DNA of 8,521 nucleotides. Origin: Bryobacteraceae bacterium. GTDB lineage: Bacteria > Acidobacteriota > Terriglobia > Bryobacterales > Bryobacteraceae. The position numbers and the translations under genes are program-made. Shown one piece after another: positions 1 to 5,947 of the stretch (the stretch's first letter is position 1; the number at the start of each line of letters is the position of its first letter). The notes under the pieces were generated by a model, which was not told the DNA's origin, made no database searches, and saw nothing but the letters and a program-made list of their open reading frames with translations. The DNA is taken from the NCBI GenBank assembly GCA_030039005.1, contig JASHQT010000294.1:1-8521 (forward strand), in the 5' to 3' direction.

Positions 1-641
1 GCCAGCCAGTAGCGCGAATCATGGTTGTCGATTTGCTCCGGTTTGAAGGCCAGCGGCACGATCAGTTGCCAGCCGAATCGATCCATCGCGCCCGGCGCCG
101 TCACACCGACGACAGTGTAAGTCTCGCCGTTGATCCGCATCGTCTGTCCGATCGCCTTCGGATTCGCGCCCAGGCGCTGCCACAGCTTATGCGTGAGAAT
201 CACGACGTGGTTTCCGCCCAGCTCGCCGTCTTCGCGCCGGAAATCGCGGCCGAGCATGAGTGGATAGCCCAACATTTTCAGATAGCCCGGCGTGGCGTCC
301 ATTCCATCGAGAAACTCCGGGGTATCTTGAGTCGCGATGTTGAAATTATCCTCGCTGACGTAATTCAAGTCCTCAAACAGCGTGCTCTGCTGCTTCCATT
401 GGAGGAAATCGCCGGGAGAGACTCCATTGCGAACTCCTTGCGCCTTGGACCAGATGATGACCAACTGGCGGGGCTGGGGATAAGGCAGGGGCGCGAGCAG
501 CGTCGCATACGCTGCCGTAAAGATCGCCGTGTTGGCGCCGATCGCGAGGGCGATGGTGAGTACGATCGTGCAGGCGAGCCCCGGATTTGCGCGCAAGGCT
601 CGCAAGGCGTAGCGCAGATTCTGCGTAAGGCGCGCCAGCAT
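1..641 (-). CDS. ADOP/MacB-like ABC transporter permease, N-terminal part (C-terminus beyond window)
   Basis: Reading the minus strand from the ATG at 641 gives a frame open to the window edge (213 codons). It begins MLARLTQNLRYALRALRANPG, followed by a hydrophobic helix (about residues 21-35) running into GANTAIFTAAYATLLAPLPY (34-53). 'QDLRYALR.LR..PG...... GANTAIF' with 'LLRPLPY' after it is the signature of the MacB-type periplasmic core permeases that acidobacteria carry in many copies (ADOP). The next ~150 residues (WSKAQGVRNGVSPGDFLQWK, GYLKMLGYPLMLGRDF, GETYTVVGVTAPG) are the extracytoplasmic core domain. The FtsX-like membrane segments would lie beyond position 1. Such proteins are inner-membrane parts of efflux-type ABC systems; the substrate cannot be told. 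The long PadR-like N-terminal extension seen in many ADOPs is absent. An in-frame ATG at 665 would add eight residues; neither start has a strong ribosome binding site. Family assignment is confident. Confidence 0.9.
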   Translation of the reverse strand, partial: MLARLTQNLRYALRALRANPGLACTIVLTIALAIGANTAIFTAAYATLLAPLPYPQPRQLVIIWSKAQGVRNGVSPGDFLQWKQQSTLFEDLNYVSEDNFNIATQDTPEFLDGMDATPGYLKMLGYPLMLGRDFRREDGELGGNHVVILTHKLWQRLGANPKAIGQTMRINGETYTVVGVTAPGAMDRFGWQLIVPLAFKPEQIDNHDSRYWL

Positions 642-687
642 ATCGGGACTTGTTCGATGGTACATGGCGCGGGAACCTGCTGGGGGA

Positions 688-740
688 TCGGCTCGGCCCG
701 CGGCCTCGCCTCCGGGATTGGGGGTTGGCGAGCCAGGCAC
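688..740 (+). repeat. Left arm of ~53-bp inverted repeat
   Basis: This stretch matches the reverse complement of 1021-1073 at about 45 of 53 positions, including a perfect 20-base core GGCCTCGCCTCCGGGATTGG (701-720). It lies just upstream of the permease gene, in its presumed leader or promoter region. The two arms enclose about 280 bp. They look like two copies of a dispersed intergenic repeat in opposite orientation, or the ends of a small non-autonomous element. No target-site duplication is visible outside the arms. Confidence 0.75.
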
Positions 741-782
741 GCGCTACGTGGTTTGGGCCGGGTGCAGCTAACATCGGTCGCG

Positions 783-992
783 GTGCCTGAGGATGACACG
801 GAAAGCTGGCGGCAATATCGGAAGACGCGGAACGTATTTTGGGGCCTCGTCATCGGATATGTTCCGATCGTGGGTTCCGTCGCCCTTCTGTCCATTGGGA
901 CGTTTCGACGCACTTCACCCGCATTTGGCTTGGCATGGCTGGGCGTCTTCATGCGTACTTGGCGGATGGCGCAGGTACGATCGGATCGCTGA
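783..992 (+). pseudogene. Short membrane-protein reading frame, probably truncated
   Basis: From GTG 783 this reads 69 residues (76 from GTG 762). The sequence has a charged start (ESWRQYRKTRNVF), a hydrophobic segment WGLVIGYVPIVGSVALLSI, a polar turn (GTFRRTSP) and a second hydrophobic stretch AFGLAWLGVFM, then ends RTWRMAQVRSDR. From memory, small membrane proteins of the pattern 'RRNVFW..GYVPVVG...LL......TPAF..A..W' usually continue into a 'RCPRCGKWFF' zinc-ribbon tail. Here the frame stops where that tail would begin, so I read it as a C-terminally truncated relic. It sits inside the 688-1073 inverted repeat pair. No ribosome binding site supports either start, and the permease leader is antisense to its left side. 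It could still be a genuine small protein. Confidence 0.35.
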
Positions 993-1020
993 TTCCCGAT
1001 TGACTCAAATAACCGGCACT

Positions 1021-1073
1021 GTGCCTGTCAGGCCAATCGCCAATCCCGGAGGCGAGGCCAGAGGCCGAGCCGA
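1021..1073 (-). repeat. Right arm of ~53-bp inverted repeat
   Basis: Reverse complement of the 688-740 repeat with about eight mismatches. It ends 1 bp before the ribBA stop codon (1075-1077), so it would be in the 3' untranslated part of the ribBA transcript. Its inner end overlaps a perfect small palindrome, GGCAC-t-GTGCC (1015-1025). No T-run follows that palindrome on the minus strand, so a classical intrinsic terminator is not supported, although GC-rich folding here could act on the ribBA mRNA end. Confidence 0.7.
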
Positions 1074-1074
1074 A

Positions 1075-2160
1075 CTATACCGGCACTTGTTCGGTGATCT
1101 GGATGCCGTAGGCGTCCAGGCCGACGATCTTGCGCGGATGATTGGTCAGCAGGCGGATGGTGCGCAGGCCGAGGTCGGAGAGGATTTGCGCGCCAAGGCC
1201 GCTTTCGTGCTGCGATTGCGGCTGGCCGTGGGCGCCAGGCACGGGGATCCGCGCGTGATTGCGAAACCCGGGGCCGGTCTGGTGCAGGTACACCAGCACG
1301 CCCGCGCCTTCCTCGGCGATGCGCTCCATCGACCGGCGAATGAGGGAGTGGCATTCGCAATCCACCGAGCCGAAGACGTCGCCGTAAATGCAGTGCGAGT
1401 GCATGCGCACCAGCACGTCGCGCCGGCCGTCGATCTCGCCGTGCACCAGCGCCAGGTGACGTTCGGGCAGGATGCTGCTGGCATACACGATGGTCTTGAA
1501 GTCGCCGAATTCGGTGCGCAGGCAGCCTTCCGATTGCCGCCGCACGAAGCGCTCGGTCTGGAGCCGGTAGCGGATCAGGTCGGCCACGGAAATCATGCGG
1601 AGGTCGTGGCGGCGGGCGAACTCGGCGAGCTGCGGCACGCGCGCCATGGAGCCGTCGTCGTTCATGATTTCGCAGATCACGCCGCCCTGCCGAAGCCCGG
1701 CGAGGCGCGCCAGATCGACGGCCGCTTCGGTTTGCCCGGCGCGAACCAGCACACCGCCTTCACGCGCCCGGAGCGGAAACACATGACCGGGACGAGCGAG
1801 ATCGCGCGAGGTGCTGGCCGGGTCGATGGCGACGCGGATGGTATGCGCCCGATCGGCCGCGGAAATTCCGGTGGTGACGCCTTCGGCGGCTTCGACGGAT
1901 TCGCAGAACGCGGTCCCGAAGCGCGAGGTGTTGCGCGACGACATGGGCGCCAGTTGCAGCGCGTCGCAAATTTCGGGGCTGAGCGAAAGGCAGATCAGCC
2001 CGCGCGCGTTACGCGCCATGAAGTTGATAATCTCGGGCGTGACTTTTTCGGCCGCCACCGTGAGGTCGCCTTCGTTTTCGCGATCCTCGTCATCGACGAT
2101 GATGAGCATGTGGCCGGCGCGAAAATCTTCGATCGCTTCGGGGATGGAAGCAAAGGGCAT
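1075..2160 (-). CDS. ribBA: RibBA: 3,4-dihydroxy-2-butanone 4-phosphate synthase with divergent GTP cyclohydrolase II domain
   Basis: A cytosolic riboflavin-pathway protein of 361 residues. Residues 1-200 are the RibB half, which converts ribulose 5-phosphate to the four-carbon precursor of lumazine; it carries the acidic metal-binding motif [10 protein letters not shown] (23-32), [15 protein letters not shown] (94-108), [16 protein letters not shown] (123-138) and [11 protein letters not shown] (164-174). Residues ~205-361 are a RibA-like half. The zinc cysteines are kept (C257, C268, C270 in [15 protein letters not shown]), and so is the end LLTNHPRKI (337-345). The substrate and catalytic stretch between them is changed: YLHQTGPGF (291-299) replaces YLRQEGRGIG, and the usual LGF..D.RD-Y segment with its catalytic Asp and Arg is missing, leaving [16 protein letters not shown]. 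The RibB activity is secure; the GTP cyclohydrolase activity is doubtful and the half may be RibX-like. The gene lies 57 bp downstream of the peptidase gene on the same strand. No strong ribosome binding site precedes ATG 2160. Confidence 0.95.
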   Translation of the reverse strand: MPFASIPEAIEDFRAGHMLIIVDDEDRENEGDLTVAAEKVTPEIINFMARNARGLICLSLSPEICDALQLAPMSSRNTSRFGTAFCESVEAAEGVTTGISAADRAHTIRVAIDPASTSRDLARPGHVFPLRAREGGVLVRAGQTEAAVDLARLAGLRQGGVICEIMNDDGSMARVPQLAEFARRHDLRMISVADLIRYRLQTERFVRRQSEGCLRTEFGDFKTIVYASSILPERHLALVHGEIDGRRDVLVRMHSHCIYGDVFGSVDCECHSLIRRSMERIAEEGAGVLVYLHQTGPGFRNHARIPVPGAHGQPQSQHESGLGAQILSDLGLRTIRLLTNHPRKIVGLDAYGIQITEQVPV

Positions 2161-2188
2161 GGGCTAAATTTTAGGATAGCGCGGGGTG

Positions 2189-2206
2189 GCGCGGCCTGCG
2201 CCGCGC
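2189..2206 (-). other. GC hairpin between peptidase gene and ribBA
   Basis: In the 57-bp gap between the two minus-strand genes, GCGCGGC and GCCGCGC form a perfect seven-base stem around a four-base loop (CTGC). It follows the peptidase stop codon (2218-2220) and precedes ATG 2160 by about 28 bases. There is no U-run, so it is not a standard intrinsic terminator. It could moderate read-through or protect the upstream mRNA. With such GC-rich DNA, chance is also possible. Confidence 0.35.
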
Positions 2207-2217
2207 GGGGCTGGGGA

Positions 2218-3471
2218 TCAGGGAGCGAGGCCCAGTTTGACATCGAGTTCGGCCGTGATGCGCGGCAGAGTGGAGGGATTGTTCAAAATATTGCGGATGC
2301 CGTAGTTCGCGTAATTGTCGTAAAGCGCGTCGGCGGCGGCGAGCGCCAGGCTGTAAGCGGCGTAAGCATTTTGCGTGCTCAGCCGGGACCAGTTCTGCCC
2401 GACGTTTTCGAGCTTGGGGATGGCGTGCGCCTGCGTGAGCTGATCGAGGAACGCGCGAGCGTTGGCCGAGAGCGTGTCGCCGGAAAGTTTCTGCGCCAGC
2501 CCCTCCTGCAGCCAAGCCGGCCACGGCGCCGCACCTGAGGGAATGCTGGTCAGGCAGGCGTGAACGAGCTCGTGCGCGAGCGCGCGCTGCATCTCGGGAC
2601 CGATGGCCGTGCCGCTGGTCCAGGCTAAGTGAATGCGGCCGTCGTATTGACCACCAGACCATTCCGCCGCGCCGGTGGTGCGCAAGTAATCCTCACGGCT
2701 TTGGACAATCGCCACGATGCGCTCATCGGACCGGCATCCCAGTTGCGCCGCAATGCGGGTGTAATCGTCATCGAGCGTGGCGAGAATGGCGCGCGCGGTG
2801 TCGGCGGGCAGAGCCTGGCCTTCATAGCGCAGCGCGACGTGGACGCCGTAGAGCTTGTCGCCGCTTTTATCCGCGGCAGCCTCGCGTGCGACGCGGTCGT
2901 AGACGGCTTGCAGGCGATCGTTGGGCGCGAGATCCAGCGCCTGCTTCCAATAATCCAGCGCCGTGCGAAGTTGGTCCGCGCGATAGGCGGCGAGGCCCGC
3001 GAGAATCAGGACGTTCGAATCGCGCGGGTGGTTAGCGAGCGCGGCCTGCACCTGTTCCAGCGCTTGGGCGGGCTGATTGGCTTCGAGCAGTTGCGCGGCA
3101 TGATCGAGCGCCGGGTCACCGGTGCGGGCGACGGCTTTCTTCGTTTCCGTTACCACCGGACTGAGCTCGCGCACCACGTCCACGGCGGGCGCGGACGAGC
3201 GTTCCTGGTCGAATCGCTCGACGCCGCTGAGCGCGGAGGCGGGCAAATACCCCAAAACATCCTGGCCGTCGATTGTCGCGGCTACTTTGAAGCAGTCCGA
3301 GCCGTCCGACAAGCGAAAGCGCACCTCCACCGGCGTGCCTTTGGGAAGGCTCGCGACCACCGGATCTTCGGAATCGCAGCCCGACCGCAGCGCGGTTCCA
3401 TCCGCCCGCACCGCCATCGCAGCGACGAAAAATAGCACCGGGAGTGCCACGTGACTTCTTCCTGTTCCCAT
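2218..3471 (-). CDS. Secreted SH3/TPR protein with gluzincin (peptidase MA-like) metallopeptidase domain
   Basis: 417 residues. Residues 1-23 look like a signal peptide (hydrophobic core ALPVLFFVAAMAV, possible cleavage after VRA). Residues ~25-85 resemble an SH3-like fold (PVEVRFRLSDGSDCFKVAATI ending GYLPASAL). Residues ~118-195 contain TPR-like helices (ALDHAAQLLEANQPAQALEQ; DSNVLILAGLAAYRADQLRTALDYWKQALDLAPND). The C-terminal domain carries the zinc motif H300-E-L-V-H304 and a downstream glutamate E323 in WLQEGLAQ, the gluzincin pattern of the peptidase MA family. It is therefore probably an exported zinc peptidase or peptidase-like protein with an unknown substrate. ATG 3471 retains an Arg before the hydrophobic core. 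GTG at 3448-3450 is an alternative, with AGGAAG seven bases upstream, a better ribosome binding site, giving 410 residues. The same-strand ribBA gene follows closely, but no functional link to riboflavin is evident. Confidence 0.85.
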   Translation of the reverse strand: MGTGRSHVALPVLFFVAAMAVRADGTALRSGCDSEDPVVASLPKGTPVEVRFRLSDGSDCFKVAATIDGQDVLGYLPASALSGVERFDQERSSAPAVDVVRELSPVVTETKKAVARTGDPALDHAAQLLEANQPAQALEQVQAALANHPRDSNVLILAGLAAYRADQLRTALDYWKQALDLAPNDRLQAVYDRVAREAAADKSGDKLYGVHVALRYEGQALPADTARAILATLDDDYTRIAAQLGCRSDERIVAIVQSREDYLRTTGAAEWSGGQYDGRIHLAWTSGTAIGPEMQRALAHELVHACLTSIPSGAAPWPAWLQEGLAQKLSGDTLSANARAFLDQLTQAHAIPKLENVGQNWSRLSTQNAYAAYSLALAAADALYDNYANYGIRNILNNPSTLPRITAELDVKLGLAP

Positions 3472-3570
3472 CGTAGGGCGCGCGGCCCGAAAGATCCCTC
3501 GGGTGAAAACCTCAACCGCCCCGAGTCTGGAACGTTATTTGCTCAGCTCGGCAGGCGCGGTCCCCACCAC

Positions 3571-3798
3571 ATGGAGCTCGATGTGGAATCTATCACGGTG
3601 AACGGAGCGGGCTACACGCTGGATACTAGCGGACCCCGGTTCCGAACGAAGATAAACGGAGCGACCCTTCCTGCTTACTCAACGCTCAACTTCCGGCTGA
3701 CTGCACCGGTAGGAACGATTGATTCAGCGACGGCCATTCGTCGCCCGCCGATCGAGTGCGAAATGCTGCAACTGTTGCGACGTGCGCGTGAGGCTTAA
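3571..3798 (+). pseudogene. Fragment of a secreted acidobacterial protein
   Basis: The frame from ATG 3571 reads MELDVESITVNGAGYTLDTS, then ATLPAYSTLNFRLTAPVGTI, and ends in a run without protein-like character (RRPPIECEMLQLLRRAREA). The segment 'L.VESI.VNG..Y.L.TS' followed by 'LPA.S.L.FRL..PV' resembles, from memory, two conserved blocks of acidobacterial secreted glycine-zipper proteins, which usually have a glycine-rich section between them. Here the blocks are adjacent and no signal peptide or ribosome binding site precedes them. I read it as a remnant with both ends and possibly the middle lost. The frame continues open upstream to 3451 but without recognisable protein. Its end overlaps the start of the next gene by 11 bp. 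Confidence 0.4.
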
Positions 3799-4264
3799 GT
3801 ATGCGCTACCGCTAACGCAGATGGCGCTGGCGGTCGCTCTGATTTGGTTGAGCCGCCGGGAACTTGCCGAGGCGCATGCTTACAGCCCTACGCCAGCCTT
3901 CGGTCTCGTTGTGCTCATCAATCCGCCGGCGGCCATTCTCAGAAGCCTTTGGTTCTATCATGTGGACAGTTCCGGGTGGTCGGACGTCCTGTTCGTTGTA
4001 TCCATCGGCGTGTTTTGGTGGTTAGTCGGACTAGGAATGAGCTATTGGCGGATGTTCACGTGGAAGCCCCTACGGATAACCACCGACCTGGCGCTGATCG
4101 CGCTCGGCCCGTACTTCATCTGGTTGCTCGGAAGAGTCGATGTTGCCCACATGCCGTGGCGGTGGGAGGTTCCTGCACTGGGAGCTGTTTTCTGCTGGCT
4201 TCTCGGGCCGGCGTTCATTTTCGGTCGCGACGTGATTCATTGCAACCGTCGCAAAACCAGGTGA
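3788..4264 (+). CDS. Small four-helix membrane protein, function unknown
   Basis: From GTG 3788 the product is 158 residues beginning (M)RLKYALPLTQMALAVALIWL. Hydrophobic helices are seen at about 8-21, 65-82 (VLFVVSIGVFWWLVGLGM), 99-116 (LALIALGPYFIWLLG) and 127-146 (VPALGAVFCWLLGPAFIF), with a basic tail CNRRKTR. The opening and the 'PAFGLVVLINPPAAILRSL' stretch (37-55) recall a recurrent acidobacterial family of uncharacterised inner-membrane proteins. No enzyme motif is visible. GTG 3788 is chosen because the hydrophobic family-like N-terminus begins right after it; the frame is open further up to 3719 but that part (RRPFVARRSSAKCCNCC) looks like non-coding translation. GTG 3782 is an alternative. 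No clear ribosome binding site is present. The gene converges on the PEP-CTERM gene, with the two stop codons 4 bp apart. Confidence 0.65.
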   Translation: MRLKYALPLTQMALAVALIWLSRRELAEAHAYSPTPAFGLVVLINPPAAILRSLWFYHVDSSGWSDVLFVVSIGVFWWLVGLGMSYWRMFTWKPLRITTDLALIALGPYFIWLLGRVDVAHMPWRWEVPALGAVFCWLLGPAFIFGRDVIHCNRRKTR

Positions 4265-4268
4265 GACG

Positions 4269-5222
4269 TTAAGCGCGCGCCCCGCGCAGCCGCTTGGCGA
4301 GCAGCAGCGCGAGAAATGCTCCCGCGAGCAGCACGGTGTAGCGCGGCTCAGGCACTACGGCCACAGGGGGCGGCGGAGGCGGCGGGGTTGGACTGGTCGG
4401 GGAACTCGGATGATGATGGATCGGCGGAATGATGGGAATGATCGGAAACCAGAAACCGCCGCCGGGTTTGACCCCGCCTGGGCCGACGGCCGTGGCAACC
4501 GGCGGCGCGATCGGCGTCAGCTCGCCGGGCGGGATGGGGAGTTCCGGCGCATAGAGCGGAACCTTGGGAAATTCGTAAGCGACGACGGGCATCTCCGTCG
4601 GCAGATCCATGGCTTTCTCGGTCGGTTCTTGCGGCCGCACCGGCGACATCGGCAGTGCGGAATAGCAGTTGAGGCAGCGTCCGCGCGCGACGTGCGTGCC
4701 ATCGGTGAAGATGGTTTCGCCGACGCGCAGCGTCAGTTTTTTCGATGTCCAATAAATGCGGTCACCCATGCGGTAGGAGACGTATCCTACGAGATTGGTC
4801 TTAAGCTTCTCTTCCCTGAGTTGATCCAGATCGAAGGCGGCGTACTGGGCTTTGACCGCCGGATCGCTCATCTCGATCTTGGCTTCGTGGACGTTTTCGG
4901 CGCCGCCCGGAACCATGGAGTAAGGATAAACTTTCCGTTTTACCTGCTTCACCACCATCACCGTTTCGTAAACCACCGCGGGTTCCGTGACCGCATGCCG
5001 GACCGCCACACGCGCGGCGGTATGCCGGACGATCCGCGGCACCGACGGGACCGCGGCCGCGACGATCGCGAGACCGATGGTTAACAGAGCAGCTAGACCC
5101 ACAGCCGAGCGCAATCGAATGCCTACATCAGGAGCGCCAGAATCGGAGAATAGAGTTCGTCGGCAAGCGTGACAAATCCCGCCTCGATCTGGCCTCCGCT
5201 GTTGACAAAGCCAGCAGACCAT
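4269..5222 (-). CDS. Zinc-ribbon / transmembrane / PEP-CTERM-anchored protein
   Basis: 317 residues with a clear modular layout. Residues 1-22 form a small zinc-ribbon-like unit with two CxxC pairs (C3/C6, C17/C20). Residues ~38-60 are a transmembrane or signal-anchor helix (SAVGLAALLTIGLAIVAAAV). Residues ~99-190 hold a globular domain containing YSMVPGG (101-107), NLVGYVSYRMGDRIYWTSKK (143-162), GETIFTDGTHVARGRC (168-183) and an extra CxxC (C183/C186); from memory a similar domain recurs in acidobacterial proteins. Residues ~195-290 are a proline-rich linker with a run of seven or more prolines. The end is a PEP-CTERM sorting tag: VPEP (290-293), a hydrophobic helix (295-309) and a basic terminus KRLRGARA. 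PEP-CTERM proteins are normally processed by an exosortase and delivered to the cell surface or polymer matrix. Start ATG 5220-5222 follows AGGTAA by 8 bases. A good promoter lies upstream. The function of the central domain is unknown. Confidence 0.8.
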   Translation of the reverse strand: MVCWLCQQRRPDRGGICHACRRTLFSDSGAPDVGIRLRSAVGLAALLTIGLAIVAAAVPSVPRIVRHTAARVAVRHAVTEPAVVYETVMVVKQVKRKVYPYSMVPGGAENVHEAKIEMSDPAVKAQYAAFDLDQLREEKLKTNLVGYVSYRMGDRIYWTSKKLTLRVGETIFTDGTHVARGRCLNCYSALPMSPVRPQEPTEKAMDLPTEMPVVAYEFPKVPLYAPELPIPPGELTPIAPPVATAVGPGGVKPGGGFWFPIIPIIPPIHHHPSSPTSPTPPPPPPPVAVVPEPRYTVLLAGAFLALLLAKRLRGARA

Positions 5223-5230
5223 TAGGGTGT

Positions 5231-5257
5231 TTACCTGAATTATCTTACTGAATTATC
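5231..5257 (-). repeat. Two-copy tandem repeat in the 5' leader of the PEP-CTERM gene
   Basis: On the plus strand, TTACCTGAATTATC (5231-5244) is followed directly by TTACTGAATTATC (5245-5257), two units that differ by one base. On the minus strand the distal unit contains the candidate -10 box GATAAT and the proximal unit leads into the AGGTAA ribosome binding site. The duplication therefore places a second GATAAT (5239-5244) 13 bp closer to the start codon. Confidence 0.6.
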
Positions 5258-5281
5258 CTCGTATGACGCTTGGTACTTCAA
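5252..5281 (-). promoter_or_regulatory. Candidate sigma-70-type promoter for the PEP-CTERM gene
   Basis: Minus strand: TTGAAG (5281-5276), an 18-bp spacer, then GATAAT (5257-5252). The ATG lies about 30 bases downstream. The -35 box overlaps the palindrome cluster at 5272-5315, so a factor bound there would be expected to affect transcription of this gene. This is based on consensus similarity only. Confidence 0.5.
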
Positions 5282-5315
5282 GTACAAACAGTACCCGTTA
5301 CGTAGCACTGTAACG
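5272..5315. promoter_or_regulatory. Palindrome cluster in the divergent intergenic region (possible operator)
   Basis: Three dyads sit side by side. GGTACT (5272-5277) is mirrored by AGTACC (5290-5295). Inside this is TACTT-c-AAGTA (5274-5284). CGTTAC (5296-5301) is mirrored by GTAACG (5310-5315) across an 8-base spacer. The motif GTAC occurs three times in 22 bp. The cluster lies between the divergent genes at 4269-5222 and 5387-5788 and overlaps the -35 box of the former, as expected for a repressor or activator binding site. Confidence 0.4.
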
Positions 5316-5386
5316 ATCGCCTAACCCGTGTCGGCTGGCCGGGAACCCCATTACCTGTGCCGGTGTCGAAGAACTTGTTGGCAGCG

Positions 5387-5788
5387 ATGCTCCGCAGGTT
5401 CGGGTGGTGGCTGGTCCTATTGGCTTACTGGGCAGTGGTTGTCCACTTCCGACGATCTGCCAGTCCGGTATTCATTGACGGGGGAGGCCCGATGCCGAGC
5501 TTCTCCTGGGGACCCATGCCCCAACCGGAATTAGGTGCGTACATGCGACATCGAGGCCACTACGATTTCATCTATGCGCTGCCGTATTACTTGGCAGGGC
5601 TCATCCTAACGCTTGTCGGTTGCGTCACTCCCCGGATCGTCCGGCGATTCCGGGTTTTGTCTTCGCATCCCTCTTGGAGCGCTACGGTTACCACAATGGT
5701 GCTCTTGCTTTTTCTTGCGATCGCGTCCGACGTGGGTACTCTTTATCGGTTCTGGAGAGGTCCCGTGTTTCTATTGCATCGCGACTAG
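5387..5788 (+). CDS. Small membrane protein, function unknown
   Basis: From ATG 5387 the product is 133 residues, MLRRFGWWLVLLAYWAVVVHF..., with hydrophobic helices at about 5-19, 62-80 (IYALPYYLAGLILTLVGCV) and 100-118 (TVTTMVLLLFLAIASDVG). A Gly/Pro/Met-rich loop (30-50) contains DGGGPMPSFSWGPMPQPELG, a soluble segment between the first two helices. The last residues are RGPVFLLHRD. GTG starts at 5357 or 5363 would add 8-10 residues (PVSKNLLAA); none of the starts has a strong ribosome binding site. No family is recognised. The gene diverges from the PEP-CTERM gene across a palindrome-rich region and precedes glpX, which has its own promoter. The regular hydrophobic and basic pattern supports real coding. 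Confidence 0.6.
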   Translation: MLRRFGWWLVLLAYWAVVVHFRRSASPVFIDGGGPMPSFSWGPMPQPELGAYMRHRGHYDFIYALPYYLAGLILTLVGCVTPRIVRRFRVLSSHPSWSATVTTMVLLLFLAIASDVGTLYRFWRGPVFLLHRD

Positions 5789-5868
5789 GATACTTTTGAG
5801 ATCTGGACGCTTTGTGAGGCACTTCTGCCGGCCTGCATTCTGAGTGGTGTGATCGCCGTTGGCAAACG

Positions 5869-5897
5869 TTGGGTATCCGCGCCAGCCGTGCTATGAT
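5869..5897 (+). promoter_or_regulatory. Candidate sigma-70-type promoter for glpX
   Basis: TTGGGT (5869-5874), a 17-bp spacer and TATGAT (5892-5897). Transcription would start near 5904, giving a leader of about 44 bases before ATG 5948. It is located just after the upstream membrane-protein gene, suggesting that glpX is transcribed on its own. Confidence 0.55.
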
Positions 5898-5904
5898 CGG
5901 GCTT

Positions 5905-5947
5905 TCTCGCGAGAGTCACGCCCAGCGTGACTGTTCGGAGGACTCTC
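5905..5947 (+). promoter_or_regulatory. Structured leader of glpX with alternative pairings around the ribosome binding site
   Basis: AGTCACGC (5914-5921) and GCGTGACT (5925-5932) make a perfect eight-base stem with a CCA loop, ending four bases before the Shine-Dalgarno GGAGG (5937-5941). A second option pairs GAGAGTC (5911-5917) with GACTCTC (5941-5947), which covers the last SD base and the whole spacer to the AUG. The two share bases 5914-5917 and so exclude each other in full form. A ten-base DNA palindrome TCTCGCGAGA (5905-5914) lies at the predicted transcription start. The pairings are directly visible; a regulatory role is inference. Confidence 0.4.

Noticed and set aside
21..782. 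Plus-strand open frame antisense to the permease
   Set aside because: The minus strand encodes a clear ADOP/MacB permease over the same bases; only the part from 762 or 783 onward has protein-like character of its own.
793..2538. A 581-codon plus-strand open frame antisense to ribBA and the peptidase gene
   Set aside because: Its translation is low-complexity, rich in Ala, Gly, Arg, His and Asp, and it mirrors the codon pattern of two well-identified minus-strand genes. It is a GC-driven antisense shadow.
4410..5084. 224-codon plus-strand frame antisense to the PEP-CTERM gene
   Set aside because: Composition is dominated by Arg, Asp, His and Gly, with no domain, whereas the minus-strand frame has zinc ribbon, membrane helix and sorting tag.
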